Shown: positions 22,665 to 34,590 of the stretch, piece by piece | Layout of the letters: each line of letters opens with the position of its first letter | How positions within the stretch are numbered: the first letter of the stretch is position 1 | From: Trematomus loennbergii | Taxonomy: Eukaryota; Chordata; Actinopteri; Perciformes; Nototheniidae | Length of the DNA: 64,000 bases | Direction: 5' to 3' | Assembly: GCA_012861695.1 (NCBI GenBank) | Contig: JAAOOA010000175.1 | Span: forward strand, 434,001 to 498,000 | Translations under genes and position numbers: made by a program | Notes under the pieces: generated by a model | The model's database searches: none | What the model was told of the DNA's origin: nothing | What the model saw: only the letters and a program-made list of their open reading frames with translations

Positions 22665-23636
22665 GTTAAATTACAGGCTGTTTTTAACATTATTCAGGCT
22701 CAGCTCTCTGAGCTTAAGCTTCTTTTAAATGTGGATAAAACCAAGGTAATGCTCTTTTCTAAAGCAAAAAATACTGCCTAAGACTGCTTTGGATATTGTA
22801 ACTACGCAAGGAATACAACTTGAAGTGGTTGCCTGTTACAAATACCTGGGTATCTGGCTTGATGACTGTCTCACTTTTAAATTTCATGTAAATAACCTGC
22901 TTAAAAAACTGAGGGTTAGGCTAGGTTTCTTTTACAGAAATAAGTCCTGTTTCTCGCTTGAGGCCAGGAAAAGGCTAGTCACTGTAACCTTTTTACCTGT
23001 GCTGGACTATGGTGATTTGTTATATATGAATGCACCTGCCAATTACCTGAGCAAGTTAGATGCTGCGTATCACAGTGCACTGAGATTTTTGACAAATTGT
23101 AAAGCACTTACGCATCACTGTACACTGTATACCAAGGCGGTTTTGCCATCACTTACTGTACGGAGGCTCAGTCACTGGTACATTTCATTTACAAAGCCAT
23201 GTTGGATAAACTACCATCTTATATCTGCTCCCTGATCTCTCGGCGAATTGAAAGTAGTTATTGCCTGAGATCGCATGCTGTGGTTTTATTAAATGTGCCA
23301 AGTGCTAGGACTGTCTTAGGGAAGAAAGCTTTTAGATGTGCAGCTCCACTAACTTGGAACAGTCTGCAAAAAGAATGGAAAATTACCAATCTGGTACCAC
23401 TACATGTTTTTAAAGCTCGGTTGGATGCTACACAATCAGATGCTGTTGGTACCTGTACATGTGGATAGATATGTAAATTGTAATCCCTGTAATTTTTGCT
23501 GTATGATGTTCTTTTGTTGTTCTGTTGTTTATGTTTTTATGTCTTCATGTGGAACCTACTGCTGCAGGTCTCCCTTGAGATCAATGATCTCAAGGGATTT
23601 CACCTGGATAAATAAAGTTTTGAATTGAATTGAATT
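22665..23636 (+). pseudogene. L2/Rex1-like LINE, C-terminal ORF2 fragment and 3' tail
   Basis: Frames encode the end of a non-LTR reverse transcriptase: LNVDKTKVMLFSKAK, then YKYLGIWLDDCLTFKFHV, LDYGDLLYMNAP and a C-terminal block with LPSYICSLISRR and LGKKAFRCAAPLTWNSLQ. The active-site YxDD region is missing, so this is a 5'-truncated insertion. Reading is broken near 22780 and 23195. The 3' end has a perfect hairpin (CTTGAGATC AAT GATCTCAAG), GGATAAATAAAG and a TTGAA repeat. The duplicated block GGTCAATGTTGTATTATGCA lies just upstream (22602-22641). The clade call between L2 and Rex1 is uncertain. Confidence 0.75.
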
Positions 23637-23639
23637 ATT

Positions 23640-24395
23640 TGTTTCATGTATTGTTAAATCTATGTATTGTATGGTAATAATGAAAAGAAACTTTATGTAT
23701 TGAACACATTCCGAAACAAAGCTGATAAGACAGAACTAGACTCAGACATAATACGAATTATTGTAGAAACCTTTTGCGCTGTTGCTGCAAAATGGAAACT
23801 TTGTTGATTATCTATTCCAACTGGCCACTGGAATCAGATAATTAATATAAGTTGAAGTTCAATTATAGTTTTAAATATAGTTTAACATTCTTTATTAAAC
23901 TGCTTCAATTTCTCATATCAACCAATTTGGTCTCCATAGACATTACTAAAATTCTAATAGTTGTTAAACTACTGACGAGTTTTCTGAAACCGAGCTTATG
24001 AACAAAAGAGTAAAGGTCGCTGGTTAAGCCAGGATCAATATATTTATTGAAGTTTTTATTGTGTGCATAATAAATTAAATAAGTTAAATGAATTGAGCAA
24101 TTCTTTAAAAAGTATAATGTTGCAATCTCTTTCAAATAAGTAATTACAGTTAAAAAATAGATGTTGTTTTCCAAGGGCCTCTCTTTCACAGGCCTACACT
24201 TCAATCATGAGACTTCCAAATCATAACAGACAGAGATCAGTATCACTTTGTGTTGCAAGCTAAATGTCAAATGTATTTAATTAATGTACAGTTGTTTGAT
24301 TTATTTTTAATTCTCAGTCGAGCTTCTTCGAGTTCAGTCTAAGCAACAAATTGTTTCTCATAACATTCTCACTGCTGTCCCAAATGTTTTAACCT
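23640..24395. other. No recognisable gene
   Basis: AT-rich; nothing specific recognised on either strand. Confidence 0.45.
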
Positions 24396-24399
24396 TGGG

Positions 24400-24438
24400 C
24401 ACACACACGCACACACACACACACACACACCACACACA

Positions 24439-24512
<74 letters not shown>
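24400..24512. repeat. (CA)n microsatellite
   Basis: About 110 bp of CA dinucleotides with a few CCA interruptions. Confidence 0.95.
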
Positions 24513-24513
<1 letters not shown>

Positions 24514-24519
24514 CACACA

Positions 24520-25625
24520 TTGTAAATTGTTGCCTTCTTTAAAGTTATTAGTAATTTAAGATTAATTATTAAATTAAATGTGGTACATAAGATAAAATAA
24601 ATAAAATAACTTTGACTTGATCATTTTGTTCACAACATTAGACCTGTCCTCTAATCTCTACTAGAATAAGATAAGTGTGCATGTTTGGATGTTTTAACAC
24701 TCCTGTAATGTACCTAATCTTGATATCCTTTTCATTACAGAGCTGGGAAAATGGTGTATTGATTAGATTCTGATCCGTGCACGTCCAATTTTGACTGACT
24801 TTAGTTCTAATGTTAATGTTAATTTGACTTCAACCCATAAGTAATTATTTAAATTAACTCTAAATTCACATGATGATGGATTAGTGTTCCACATTTCTTC
24901 CACTAATTTGTTTTACAATTAGGCCAAAGGTAAAGAGAGACATTGATGACCTTGTGTCCCTTTTGTTAGTACGTGGTTCCATTTTGTCTATGGCCTTGGA
25001 CGGCTTCACTAAAAGTCACCCAGTTCTGCCCTGCTGCAGTCCGGCTGAGTGCAGTCACAGAGATGCTATGGCTGCTCTACATGACATTAATGGTCTGGTC
25101 TGAATGGACACCATTTCCTGCTCCCAGAGAGAATGACACTCCTCAAACTGAACATTACAGCCGTTGATACTGTCTCACATGGGTCTGCTCCCCCCCACTG
25201 AGCCATGAACTGAAAGCATGACATCTGCTAAACACTTGGAAGCCTCCCTGTCACACCAGCACCAACCCTTGGGTCAGTCAGATGAGACTAACGGCTTCAC
25301 TTAGGGCATTTGGTTCAGATACATGACTCTCGTTACCGCAGAGTGGGTTTTTTTAAGGCTATTCATACTGCCTATGCAGAGGATGCCTGTAAGTTGGCGA
25401 GCTGGTAAAAGCCCCTACTATTGTTTCAAATAGGCCTAATGTCAGGGGTCTCTTAATGTCTAGTTCTACATGTATTCACATTATATAGACAATGTTTCCA
25501 CCTGGTAAAACTAAAGGCTGCACGAAACTCAGGCTACAATACAACCATTCTGTTCTGCTCTAACGATTCAATATAGATTCTACATCAAAACAATTAGCTT
25601 TTATTGTTTCCAATGATAACGTCAT
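24520..25625. other. No recognisable gene
   Basis: Unremarkable AT-rich sequence. The short frame at 24973-25167 has no domain signal. Confidence 0.45.
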
Positions 25626-25628
25626 TGT

Positions 25629-26013
25629 ATGTATGGGGTATGTAATTTTGGAGAAACCAGCTTGAGTGCGCTAGAATTTGAAAGTACACAACCGGAAAAA
25701 ATCTGCCTCTTCCTTCAGACTTCCTTACAGAGCCCCTCCTCCAACACACACGAACGCGCACATGACCAATGAGGGCACGAGATAAGTTTGTGCACGAGAT
25801 GGAAGGCTGACAGGCAGGTAGGCCATCCAGTTATTTTAGCCGGGCCGGCTAAAATGATTGGTCGTGCTTTTTACAGCGCTACGGCTTCCACAGATTACAT
25901 TTTTTATGTATTTCTTGTCAAAGCATTTCATATATTCATTGCTATCGGGATGTTAAGAGCATTCCATGGAATATAACAAAAAGTGTTTCTGAAATAAATT
26001 ACATTCCCCACCT
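25629..26013. mobile_element. TTAA-flanked MITE
   Basis: The left end GGGGTATGTAATTTTGGAGAAAC is mirrored on the right by a GTTTCTGAAATAAATT ACATTCCCC block followed by ACCTTTAA (TTAA at 26014-26017). The left TTAA is not preserved. The interior has GCCGGGCCGGC and no coding capacity. Confidence 0.5.
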
Positions 26014-26019
26014 TTAAGT

Positions 26020-26725
26020 GGAGGAATGCAAACCTGTTTTCAAATTTAAGGTTTTGATTTTGTTTGACATTTCTCAGTAATGACACCCTCAGACACCCAA
26101 TATCATTCATACTATGCCATCAGTAATAACTCAGATGTTAAGGGGATGAATAATATGTTTCTCACAATTGTTTTTTGTAAGCTGCACACAGGTGATACTG
26201 AGTCTTCTCGATTAATAGATTATAAATTATACCATGCTTAAATAGACTCCTACGTTATTATTTCATATGTAAGAAAAGGGAGGGAAGAGTCAATTATATT
26301 GGGTAATTTATTTTATATTGGGTAATTTATTTCTCAAACCTATGTTTTATGGAAGAGACAATGTATTTCTGATAAACTAATATTTTAACAAAAGGTAAAT
26401 GGTGAATTAATATACATTTGGAATCATTGAGAAGGGGTTATATCCACAGGGACAAGCTCACCTTTAACTTACAATAACATTTCTCTGCTATGAACTGATG
26501 AGTATATGATTCTTGCATGTTCAATGACTAACACAAACCTTCAAAATGATAATGTGCATGTGTCAGGAAGGCTCCCAAAATAATTCTGAGGGGCCTATCC
26601 TATTTTTGTAATTAAATGCTAATGTGCTAATCCATTACTTTGAGTTGTCATCACTCAGAAAACATCCCTCAAAACATCAACTCCTGAACAACAACAAAAA
26701 GCCTGCGTTTTATCCAGTTTGTACA
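26020..26725. other. No gene; probable left flank of the Harbinger element
   Basis: AT-rich, with a duplicated TATTGGGTAATTTATTT (26298-26330). The left terminal repeat of the Harbinger element should lie near the right end of this stretch, but I could not identify it. Confidence 0.35.
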
Positions 26726-26730
26726 CAACG

Positions 26731-27965
26731 ATGGAGAAACTTAACAAGCAGCAGTGGTCCACTGAAGAGACCAGCTACCTACTGGGAATCTGGTCTTCCG
26801 AAGAGGTACAGAGGAAGCTGGAGGGGAGCACGCGGTCCAAAGCAATTCTCCAACAATTGCAGAAAGAGATGGCAACCGCTGGTTTTTACCGTACCGTGGA
26901 ACAGATTGGCAACAAAAATAAAAAAAGTCAAGAAGGACTATCGGGACCAAAAGCGAGACCTCGGACGGAGTGGTAGCGGTCGTCCGAAAACAAGTCCACA
27001 TTATGACTTGCTAGACTCGGTCCTCGGGGACAGACCGACGAGTGGTTTTGGAACCACGGTGAACTCGCTTTCTCTCACGTCGATTATGTTGCAGGACGAC
27101 TCAATGATTGTGCGGAGCTCATTTGATCCCGGTGAGTTATACCAATTTGTTTTATTTGTGACTTTTTGTTTTACAACATAAACTACACCATGTAGCTATC
27201 GACAGACCTGGCAATAAAGCTAAAGTTGACCTACTACAGCTACCGGATGTGCATCCAAACCAATAATAGCGCTAGCATGCTAATGCTAACAATAATAAAC
27301 AAAGGTATCCCCATGGCAAAGACAGCTAACGCCTCCAATGTATCTTCTTTCTTCTCACTAACGATTTATGATTCATTGTGTTTATATTGTGTTTACAGAC
27401 ATATCTGGTTTGGAGCATACGGTGTCGGAACCACCACTACCGTCGGCGTGTAGCTCGCCAATGCGGATGCAAGAGTCTCCTTTTCCCACAAGCAGCTCTT
27501 CCCAGGAATCTCTGGTGACCCTAATCCAGCCGACAGTGGGCCGACACAAACAGGGTAAGGTTTACAGTGGTCATAATAGTAATACTGTTGCCATGTGCAT
27601 TTATCATGGCATAGTCATTGTAGTAGTTCTTCAAGTTATGCAACTGCAGCCATAATAACAATACAACATTTCATTACACAGTATATAATATACATCTCAT
27701 AAAATGCCTTTTTGTAGTTAAAAAGAAGCGGGATTTATCATCTGGCCTTCTGGAGTATCTGGAGAAAAGTGACGACAGGGAGGAAAGGCTTCAGGAGCAG
27801 GGCCACGAGATGCTTAAAGAGCAGGGCCAGGCGATGCTTCAGGAGGTCCATGGGGCCAATGCTGAGTTCCTACGAGTTTTCACCAGAATCGAGCAGAACA
27901 GCCACTCAATGCTTGGCATGGTAGACAGGATTGTGAAGGTGATGGAGGCCAATAACAAAAGCTGA
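26731..27965 (+). pseudogene. Harbinger accessory protein, Myb/SANT-like, three exons
   Basis: PIF/Harbinger elements encode a Myb/SANT-like DNA-binding partner that brings the transposase to the element ends. The ATG is at 26731. Exon 1 (26731-27131) has WSTEETSYLLGIW (tryptophan-spaced SANT helix) and a basic KKDYRDQKRD segment. Exon 2 is 27399-27554. Exon 3 is 27718-27965 and has an EQGHEMLKEQGQAML repeat, likely coiled coil, ending at TGA 27963-27965. Donors and acceptors are GT/AG and the phases agree. One extra A in the run near 26920 shifts the frame inside exon 1, so this copy is broken. It is convergent with the transposase on the other strand, the normal layout for the family. Confidence 0.8.
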
Positions 27966-28139
27966 CATTATTTTTTCATGTAAATAGTTCATACCTTTTT
28001 TGTATACACGTTTTTTTTGGTATACACACGTTCTTTTTTGTATATACGTCTTTTTTTGTATACACATTATTATTATAGTATATTCGCCACACTTTTTTGT
28101 GAATTATTGTCCATACATGTCTTTGATTAGTACAATAAA

Positions 28140-28550
28140 CAAAATTCAAAAGTCATATGTCTGATCCATTGATTTTATTGAAAAAAAGGATAGGCATGAT
28201 ACAATTAGATCATGTTCCTCCAGCAGGACAACAACGGCTTGCTTGGCTAGTAGGGGTGACCATGATGTGGTTACGTTGCAGCTTATTTGTGTATGCACTT
28301 TTTTATAAGAATATAGTCTAAACCACAGATATGACTCCGGAAAAGCTGCAGATAGAGCCATAAGAAATTAATGCAACTGATTTAATGTGTAATGTTTTTA
28401 TAGGCAATCATTTAAGCTTTGTTAGTTCCACGTTTCATATGTATACAAAATAAACACAATTCAAGTCTGATCCAGTGATAAAAGAGGCATGATACAAAAT
28501 AGATCAGGTTTAACTGCAGTAATATTAGTGGTCCCCATGTTGAAATAGTC
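28140..28550. other. Intergenic stretch between the two Harbinger genes
   Basis: Contains AATAAA-type signals for both strands (near 28133 on plus; near 28170 on minus). 28330-28441 is a repeat shared with 20520-20640. Confidence 0.6.
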
Positions 28551-28552
28551 CA

Positions 28553-29604
28553 TCAATGCGGATCTAACATCAGCTCCTTCTTGTCTACCATTATCTGGAA
28601 AGGGGTGTAAAGGGGTTGGTCGTACACAAGTTCATGGCAATCGTCAGTGAAGTTGTCGCTATGTTCCTCACATATGTTGTGTAGTACACAGCAAGTCACT
28701 GTCATTATTTTGCTGAGCTCCAGCTGGCAGTCGTTCCTTTTTAGGAGGCACCTCCATCTTCCTTTTAGCCTTCCAAACGCCATCTCAACAACCGACCGTG
28801 CACTGCTCAGCCTGTAATTGTAGGTGTGCTGTTCATGGTCAGTCTCCCAGTGTCCGAAAATGGTTTCATTAGCCATCTTTGCATTGGATAGGCTGGGTCA
28901 CCAATCAGGTAATGTCCCACATCACAGCCAGAGATGGTCATTTTGTTTTGGCCTAGCAACACTCCATCACTGATAGCCACCCAAAGATTGGATTGTTTTA
29001 GCACTCTAGCATCATGTACACTACCTGGGTCGCCAACACACACATCCCAGAACATCCCCCTGCCATCAACAACAGCCTGTAGAACAACAGAATGCCATCC
29101 TTTTCTGTTATAATAGTCCTTGGGATAATCTGGGTGCTAAAATAGGGATGTGGCTTCCATCTATTGCACCAACACACTGTGGTGCTCTCCAACGTCTGTT
29201 GAAAAAAGTGGCCATTTCCACCAACTTCTCCACATCAGGAAATTGATATGTAGTGGAAGCAGCACTTCCATGGTTGCCCTGCAGAAATCCTGAACACAGA
29301 GGCAAACGGTGCTTAGGCCTACCCCGAAAAGATGGCTGATGGTCCTGTATTCACCTCCGGTGGCCAGCTTCCAGAGGGCAATTGCAACCCGTTTTTATTG
29401 GGTATACACAGACGGTAATTTGTGTCTCTTCTCCCCATAACGCCGCTGACCTGGTTGCAGATGTAGTCAAAGGACTGCCTGGACACGTGGAAATTCTGCA
29501 TGAATTGCAGAGGGGAGAAGTCTGGAACAATGGTGTTCACCAGTCGGAAGATCTGGGCTGTGTCCAAATAACACGCGACTCCGCCTTTCCGCCAGCTTCA
29601 ACAT
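28553..29604 (-). pseudogene. PIF/Harbinger transposase (HARBI1-like), broken
   Basis: A DDE nuclease of the DDE_Tnp_4 family. The catalytic residues are visible: VGAIDGSHIPI (Asp near 29161), YLIGDPAYP (Asp near 28899) and SARSVVEMAFGRLKGRW (Glu near 28786). Upstream are VEMATFFNRRWRAPQC and the helix SRQSFDYICNQV. The domain order and length of about 350 codons fit the family. The frame is broken about five times (near 29580, 29390, 29240, 29135 and 28860), so it is inactive. A possible ATG lies at 29602-29604. Without these shifts it would be a near full-length protein. It is paired with the Myb-like gene at 26731. Confidence 0.85.
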
Positions 29605-29639
29605 GATCTGTGGAAATAACATTGAGAATCAGTTTTAAT

Positions 29640-30190
29640 GTTATACCATAGTAATTAATTTAGCAAAGCTGGGTATTTTGAGCTTGGCGCATGCAGAGGC
29701 TAACAACAGCTAGCTCTAACATCGAATAGGACGTATATTTACCTTCTTTCTCCTACGGAATAGGAATCGTCGTTGAAGTTGATGATTACGATTGTAAAGC
29801 AGTTTGAATGTAGCATGTAACGACTGTAAAGTTGGTAGTAAAGTCGTCCCATTTCTTCCATTTCGTTTCGACAGAGCAAAACCAAAACGAGTAGCGCTTC
29901 AACACAATCTGCCATTGTTGTTGTTGTCGGTGTGAGCTGTGAGGGTTTCCGCGCGGTTTGGCTTTATGAAGCAGGCACGCAAACGGTTACGTCATGACGC
30001 AAACGATGACGCAATGACGCAGCACCAGTCGGACTCTGGGCGGTGTGAAAAGAGCCGGAGCTAAACCGAAGAACCGGTACTGAACCTGAAAAGCTCTAGC
30101 ACGGAGCTTGAACCGGAGTTGCGTTGGTGTGAATGAGGTATCAGTGTCATAAAGGGAGGAGCAGAACGAGTCAGGAAGGCTGACGGACAT
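29640..30190 (-). other. Harbinger 5' flank and probable right end
   Basis: CpG-richer, with CATTGTTGTTGTTGT and three TGACGC motifs (29996-30017). An inverted pair GAGCCGGAGCT / AGCACGGAGCTTGAACCGGAG and GGTGTGAATGAGG (30128-30140) look like terminal or subterminal sequence. The matching left end was not found, so limits are not set. Confidence 0.4.
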
Positions 30191-30953
30191 GTTCTCCCAG
30201 CTCTCCTACAAAGATGAACTTTGAATTGAATAACCAGATGTTTACAGATGTACAATTAATGATTGTTTTTTGATATTTCCAATGACCAGACATGTGTTAA
30301 ATAGTGGTGATTAATATATTTTGTCAGATCAGATTACACTTTCGCACTAAACAAAATAAATAAATAAAGATTTTCAGATGATAAAGTATTGATTAATAAG
30401 GTATTTCTACTATTATCACAGATAATGTTAATATCCTTAATTATCCAGCAATCAGGCTTAACAACACTACTCTTTAATGTATTATCCATGCACAGACAGA
30501 CCTAAAATGATGTTTCAAGTACTGGATTAATTCCAGTATTTCAATATTTATAATATTTCATATAACAATTTGTGGGATATTTGATCCTCAAATTAGAGAA
30601 GTATAATTTAAAGAAATTGATATTCTATATTCAACATTAGATAAACACAGAAGAACCCTTTCAAAGTACCATAAGTAGATTTTCAGGTAAGCATGGCTAA
30701 TAAGAATAATGAATTGAGTTAATTTGGTACAGATCAGTTGTAGCATTCACAAATGTATGAATTGAAGTTTTAAGAATGTTTAATGCTTCCTTTCCAGGTT
30801 TTTACAAAAGTCTTTGAATATTTGCCTAACTTTTCCTTTTCAGATTGTTAAACATTTTGAGAATTGTTTAATTTTTCCCTTCAGATTTTGAAATGACATA
30901 ATGATTGATAGTTTAAGTAATGTAATTATGTTATCATGACATAGTCTTTTGAT
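30190..30953. other. No recognisable gene
   Basis: AT-rich, low complexity in places. I see nothing specific. Confidence 0.5.
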
Positions 30954-31289
30954 TTAAAGGGGACCTATCATGCAAAATGCACTTTTGTACGTCTTTTATA
31001 TACATGTGTCCCCCGATGTGTCAGGGAACTCACCAAGTGTCAGAAAACACAACCCTCTCTCTTTTCCTCCATACCCAAATCTCTAAAAACGGGGCTGCAA
31101 CGGAGCTGATACAGATTTGAATTTCTCTGACGTCAGAAAAGGGGTGCTCCGCCTATATGGGCAACTCTCCACCTATCAGGGGGATGAGAGGTTGGGCCAC
31201 GGCCATTGCCCAACCTCTCATTCGCATATAGGCTGTCGGAAAGCTAAATCTCCCCCAGTCACATCTGTGTTTTTGCCTGCTCTTGCCAG

Positions 31290-31484
31290 GATGTCTAAGG
31301 GAGTTAAACGTTGTGCTGTTGTTGGCTGCAATAATCGGGACAAGGGACTGCATACAATGCCATCCCTGGAAAAACAAGAATCTGTGGCTAGACTTCATTT
31401 TCAAGGGACATGTGCCAGAAGACTCCGGCAGATTTCTGCTTGTGTGTTCTAAACATTTTACCACGGACATGTTTATGAACTAGA
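31290..31484 (+). pseudogene. THAP zinc finger, frameshifted
   Basis: THAP fingers (C-x2-4-C, long spacer, C-x2-H) bind DNA and occur in P-element and Kolobok-type transposases. The frame from 31291 (MSKGVKRCAVVGCNNR) supplies the first cysteine pair and GLHTMPS. A second frame supplies LWLDFIFKGH, LLVCSKHF and TTDMF, the conserved tryptophan and the C-x2-H end. The two halves are out of frame, so at least one base was gained or lost near 31370. A stop follows MFMN. Only the finger is recognisable. Confidence 0.75.
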
Positions 31485-32309
31485 TTTTCTTTCGCCGGTA
31501 AACATGTCCGTTAAAGTTGAAATCTTCCGGACAAAATTAGAAAAGTGCCGGTCAAAGGTCTTCTTTGTTATTTATTGAGCTTTAAAACAAATGAATAACG
31601 ACTCTATATAATAATATAAGAATAATACACGGAGGACGGAGCCTCTCTTTTCCTCCCCCTCTTCTGAGAGCCCAGCAGCTGATCTCCCTCTCCTGCAGGG
31701 GGCGTGGTCAGCTGCAGCTCATTTGCATTAAAGCTAGTCACAGAATCAGCCCTTGCAAAAACAGGGCTGGAAAAGAGCAAATAGAGCGAAATGAGGCATG
31801 GCTGAAATGCATGATCTGTTTGGTATTTTGAAAATAAAACTTCACAGACATGTTTTATATAGGTATGGCCCTACAATATATTTTCAAAATACAGATGGAG
31901 CCTCTTATTTTGGACCCCAGCATACAGCTTCCTGCCTACTTCCAGCCAGTTACCAGCCTAAGACCTGCCAAAGACCAGTATTCAGAAATGTTAGGCCCAA
32001 CCCACTATTCTCCAATTTCAGGGTTTAACCAGGAGATGGCGCTATATATTAAATAACTAAGACTTAGTTTTTCACAATAGTCGTTTTAGATATTATATAA
32101 AAAACTAAAGTTAAAATCTTGTTTTTAATGCCCCAAGAGCAATAACATCTTGTCACAAGCTTTTTGGAAGAAAAAGACTGACCCAAGAGACCTGTAGTTG
32201 ACTAATTACAGGCCTCAATAAAGTTCTGCCATTGGTTGTGAAAAACAACGGTGGACATAGTGGAAAGTGAAATTGACATTGTCGAATTTAATAAAAATAC
32301 AAATAATGT

Positions 32310-32970
32310 ATCTGTGCACGTGTTTTACTATGTGATCTGCACTTATCAAACATCTAATTAAAGAATGGTAGCTGTACCTCTCAAACAACCTAAACTAGTT
32401 ATACATGTTTATTTTAAATAAAGTCTTTATGACTCGGAATATGAATAATATGGGTCCGTTACAGTTTGTTTTCATCTGATTTCAAATAAACAAAGTCTTA
32501 CGACGCTGAAGTTGGCTTCCGATTCAGAGCTTCCGATTCGGCAGTTAAGGGGAAAGTTAAGGGACATTTAATTTACAGCGCTGAGCGAACAATCCTCCGT
32601 GTTTGAACCTCTTAAATCGCTGCATAGCCGATTCATTTGGACTGGATTATCCCAGAGAGTCTAAAGATTCTTTATAACGCAGTTTGAGATTTGTGAAACA
32701 TTAATTCTATTGTGAAAATACAAAAAACCGAAGATTTTGCTGCTTTTTCTACATCTAGACCACATTAGACCAGGTCCTGATCTAAAACCACTATACCTAG
32801 ACTCATCAAATCTGGACTGGATTATCCCAGAGGGTCTAAACATTCTTTATAACACAGTTTTAGATTTGTGAAACCTTAATTCTGTTTGTGAACATTTAAA
32901 AAAATTGAGATTTCAGTGCTTTTTTCGCATCTAGACCACATAAGACCAGGTCCTGATCTAAAAATCTAAA
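32310..32970 (+). repeat. Left arm of large inverted repeat, with two internal units
   Basis: Two units of about 195 bp, each with TGGACTGGATTATCCCAGAG, ATTCTTTATAAC-CAGTTT, AGATTTGTGAAAC and CTAGACCACAT-AGACCAGG. They are the reverse complement of units at 33834-34300. Outside lies CGCTGAAGTTGGCTTCC..., mirrored at 34380-34440. Confidence 0.85.
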
Positions 32971-33833
32971 AATGTTTGGTTTTTGTGACCAGTTGGACTC
33001 ATTAAGGCCATTGTTTCCCTTCATAAGTGCAACTACGGAAGTGGATTGGAGTCTTTCAGAGCCTGTCACAGTTCCAGATCATACCAGTGTAAAGCTATAT
33101 GTAGTATTTGTATTAGTAATCATAGTTTTTCTATGTCAAAAAAAGTATAAACAGCATGCAACAATATCAAAACTTGCTAAACATGCTCACTTTATTATAT
33201 TTGTGTCGCAAAGGTCATGCCACAGTCTGATAAGCATAACTTGTTTAAGAATTCAAAATGCAGCCCCCACTTCAATCCATAAAGCATTCCAAATATATAT
33301 ATCATGTGCAGTGCTCATTAGTAGCCGTCATCCCATGCAGTTTAAATATACTGGGACCACAGCAAGGCAGCCTTACACTGGTGAGTACATGTGAAAGGAT
33401 TTCAGGAGCCTTTTGCTTCATTTACATTATTTTAGTGGTTTGAGTAAGAGTACTTTTTAGAAATTCTAACAATGTATTTTTGAAAATGTATGAAACTAAA
33501 AAAAGTCTCCACACCTGTTAAGTAACAAACTAACTTTCTACAAATAAATTCAAGATGTTTTTTAAGATAGACTACATACATGTTCTGAAGCCACTGTGGC
33601 CTCAGGATGCTTCCGACACAACATTCAATAGCTTTAGCCAACGAGCTGCTGGGTCAGGTGAGGCTGCAGCAGCTCTGTGCCCTGATGTGAGCTACATCAT
33701 CTGTCTTTTGGAGTATGTGGTTCTAAGGCTCTGTGCCTGTTAGCATGTTAGCCTAGCTCCTGCTGGGTGACAGACCCTGCAGTTTGTGATGGACGACGAA
33801 CAGACATGGAGCACAGGGGAAGACAAGACAATG

Positions 33834-34440
33834 CGAAAAAAGCACTGAAATCTCACTTTTTTGTATTTTCACAAATAGAATAAAGGTTTCACAAATCTAA
33901 AACTGTGTTATAAAGAATGGTTAGACCCTCTGGGATAATCCAGTCCAGATTTGATGAGTCTAGGTCTAATGGTTTTAGATCAGGACCTGGTTTTATGTGG
34001 TCTAGATGCGAAAAAAGCACTGAAATCTCCCTTTTTTAAATTTTCACAAATAGAATTAAGGTTTCACAAATCTAAAACTGTGTTATAAAGAATGTTTAGA
34101 CCCTCTGGGATAATCCAGTCCAGATTTGATGAGTCTAGGTATAGTGGTTTTAGATCAGGACCTGGTCTAATGTGGTCTAGATGTAGAAAAAGCAGCAATA
34201 TCTTCGTTTTTTTGTATTTTCACAAATAAATTAATGTTTCACAAATCTCAAACTGTGTTATAAAGAATGTTTAGACTCTCTGGGATAATCCAGTCCAAAT
34301 AAATCGGATATGCAGCGATTTAAGAGGTTCAAACACGGAGGATTGTTCGCTCAGCGCTGTAAATTAAATGTCCCTTAACTTTCCCCTTAACTGCCGAATC
34401 GGAAGCTCTGAATCGGTAGCCAACTTCAGCGTCGACAAAG
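33834..34440 (-). repeat. Right arm of large inverted repeat, three internal units
   Basis: The reverse complement of 32500-32970, with three units instead of two. The spacer between arms is about 860 bp and has no recognised coding sequence. The structure resembles a foldback element. Confidence 0.85.
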
Positions 34441-34590
34441 TCTTGGCTTTCAGAATATTAAACTTGTTTCGGCAAATTTAGATGATAAATACAACTATGA
34501 AGCTTGTAACGGCATAATTACTTAAGCGGAGAACGGAGTAAGTAAACGTTACAGCAGGCATAACAACAGCCGGTGTTTATTTTATTATAA
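34436..34590. repeat. Inverted repeat arm paired with 36205-36360
   Basis: About 150 bp from GACAAAGTCTTGGC through GCCGGTGTTTATTTTATTAT, present as its reverse complement at 36205-36360. The enclosed 1.6 kb includes poly-C runs (34932, 35008) and the TTAA element at 35380. Confidence 0.8.

Noticed and set aside
32972..33394. 140-residue frame between the inverted arms
   Set aside because: No recognisable domain and no supporting splice sites.
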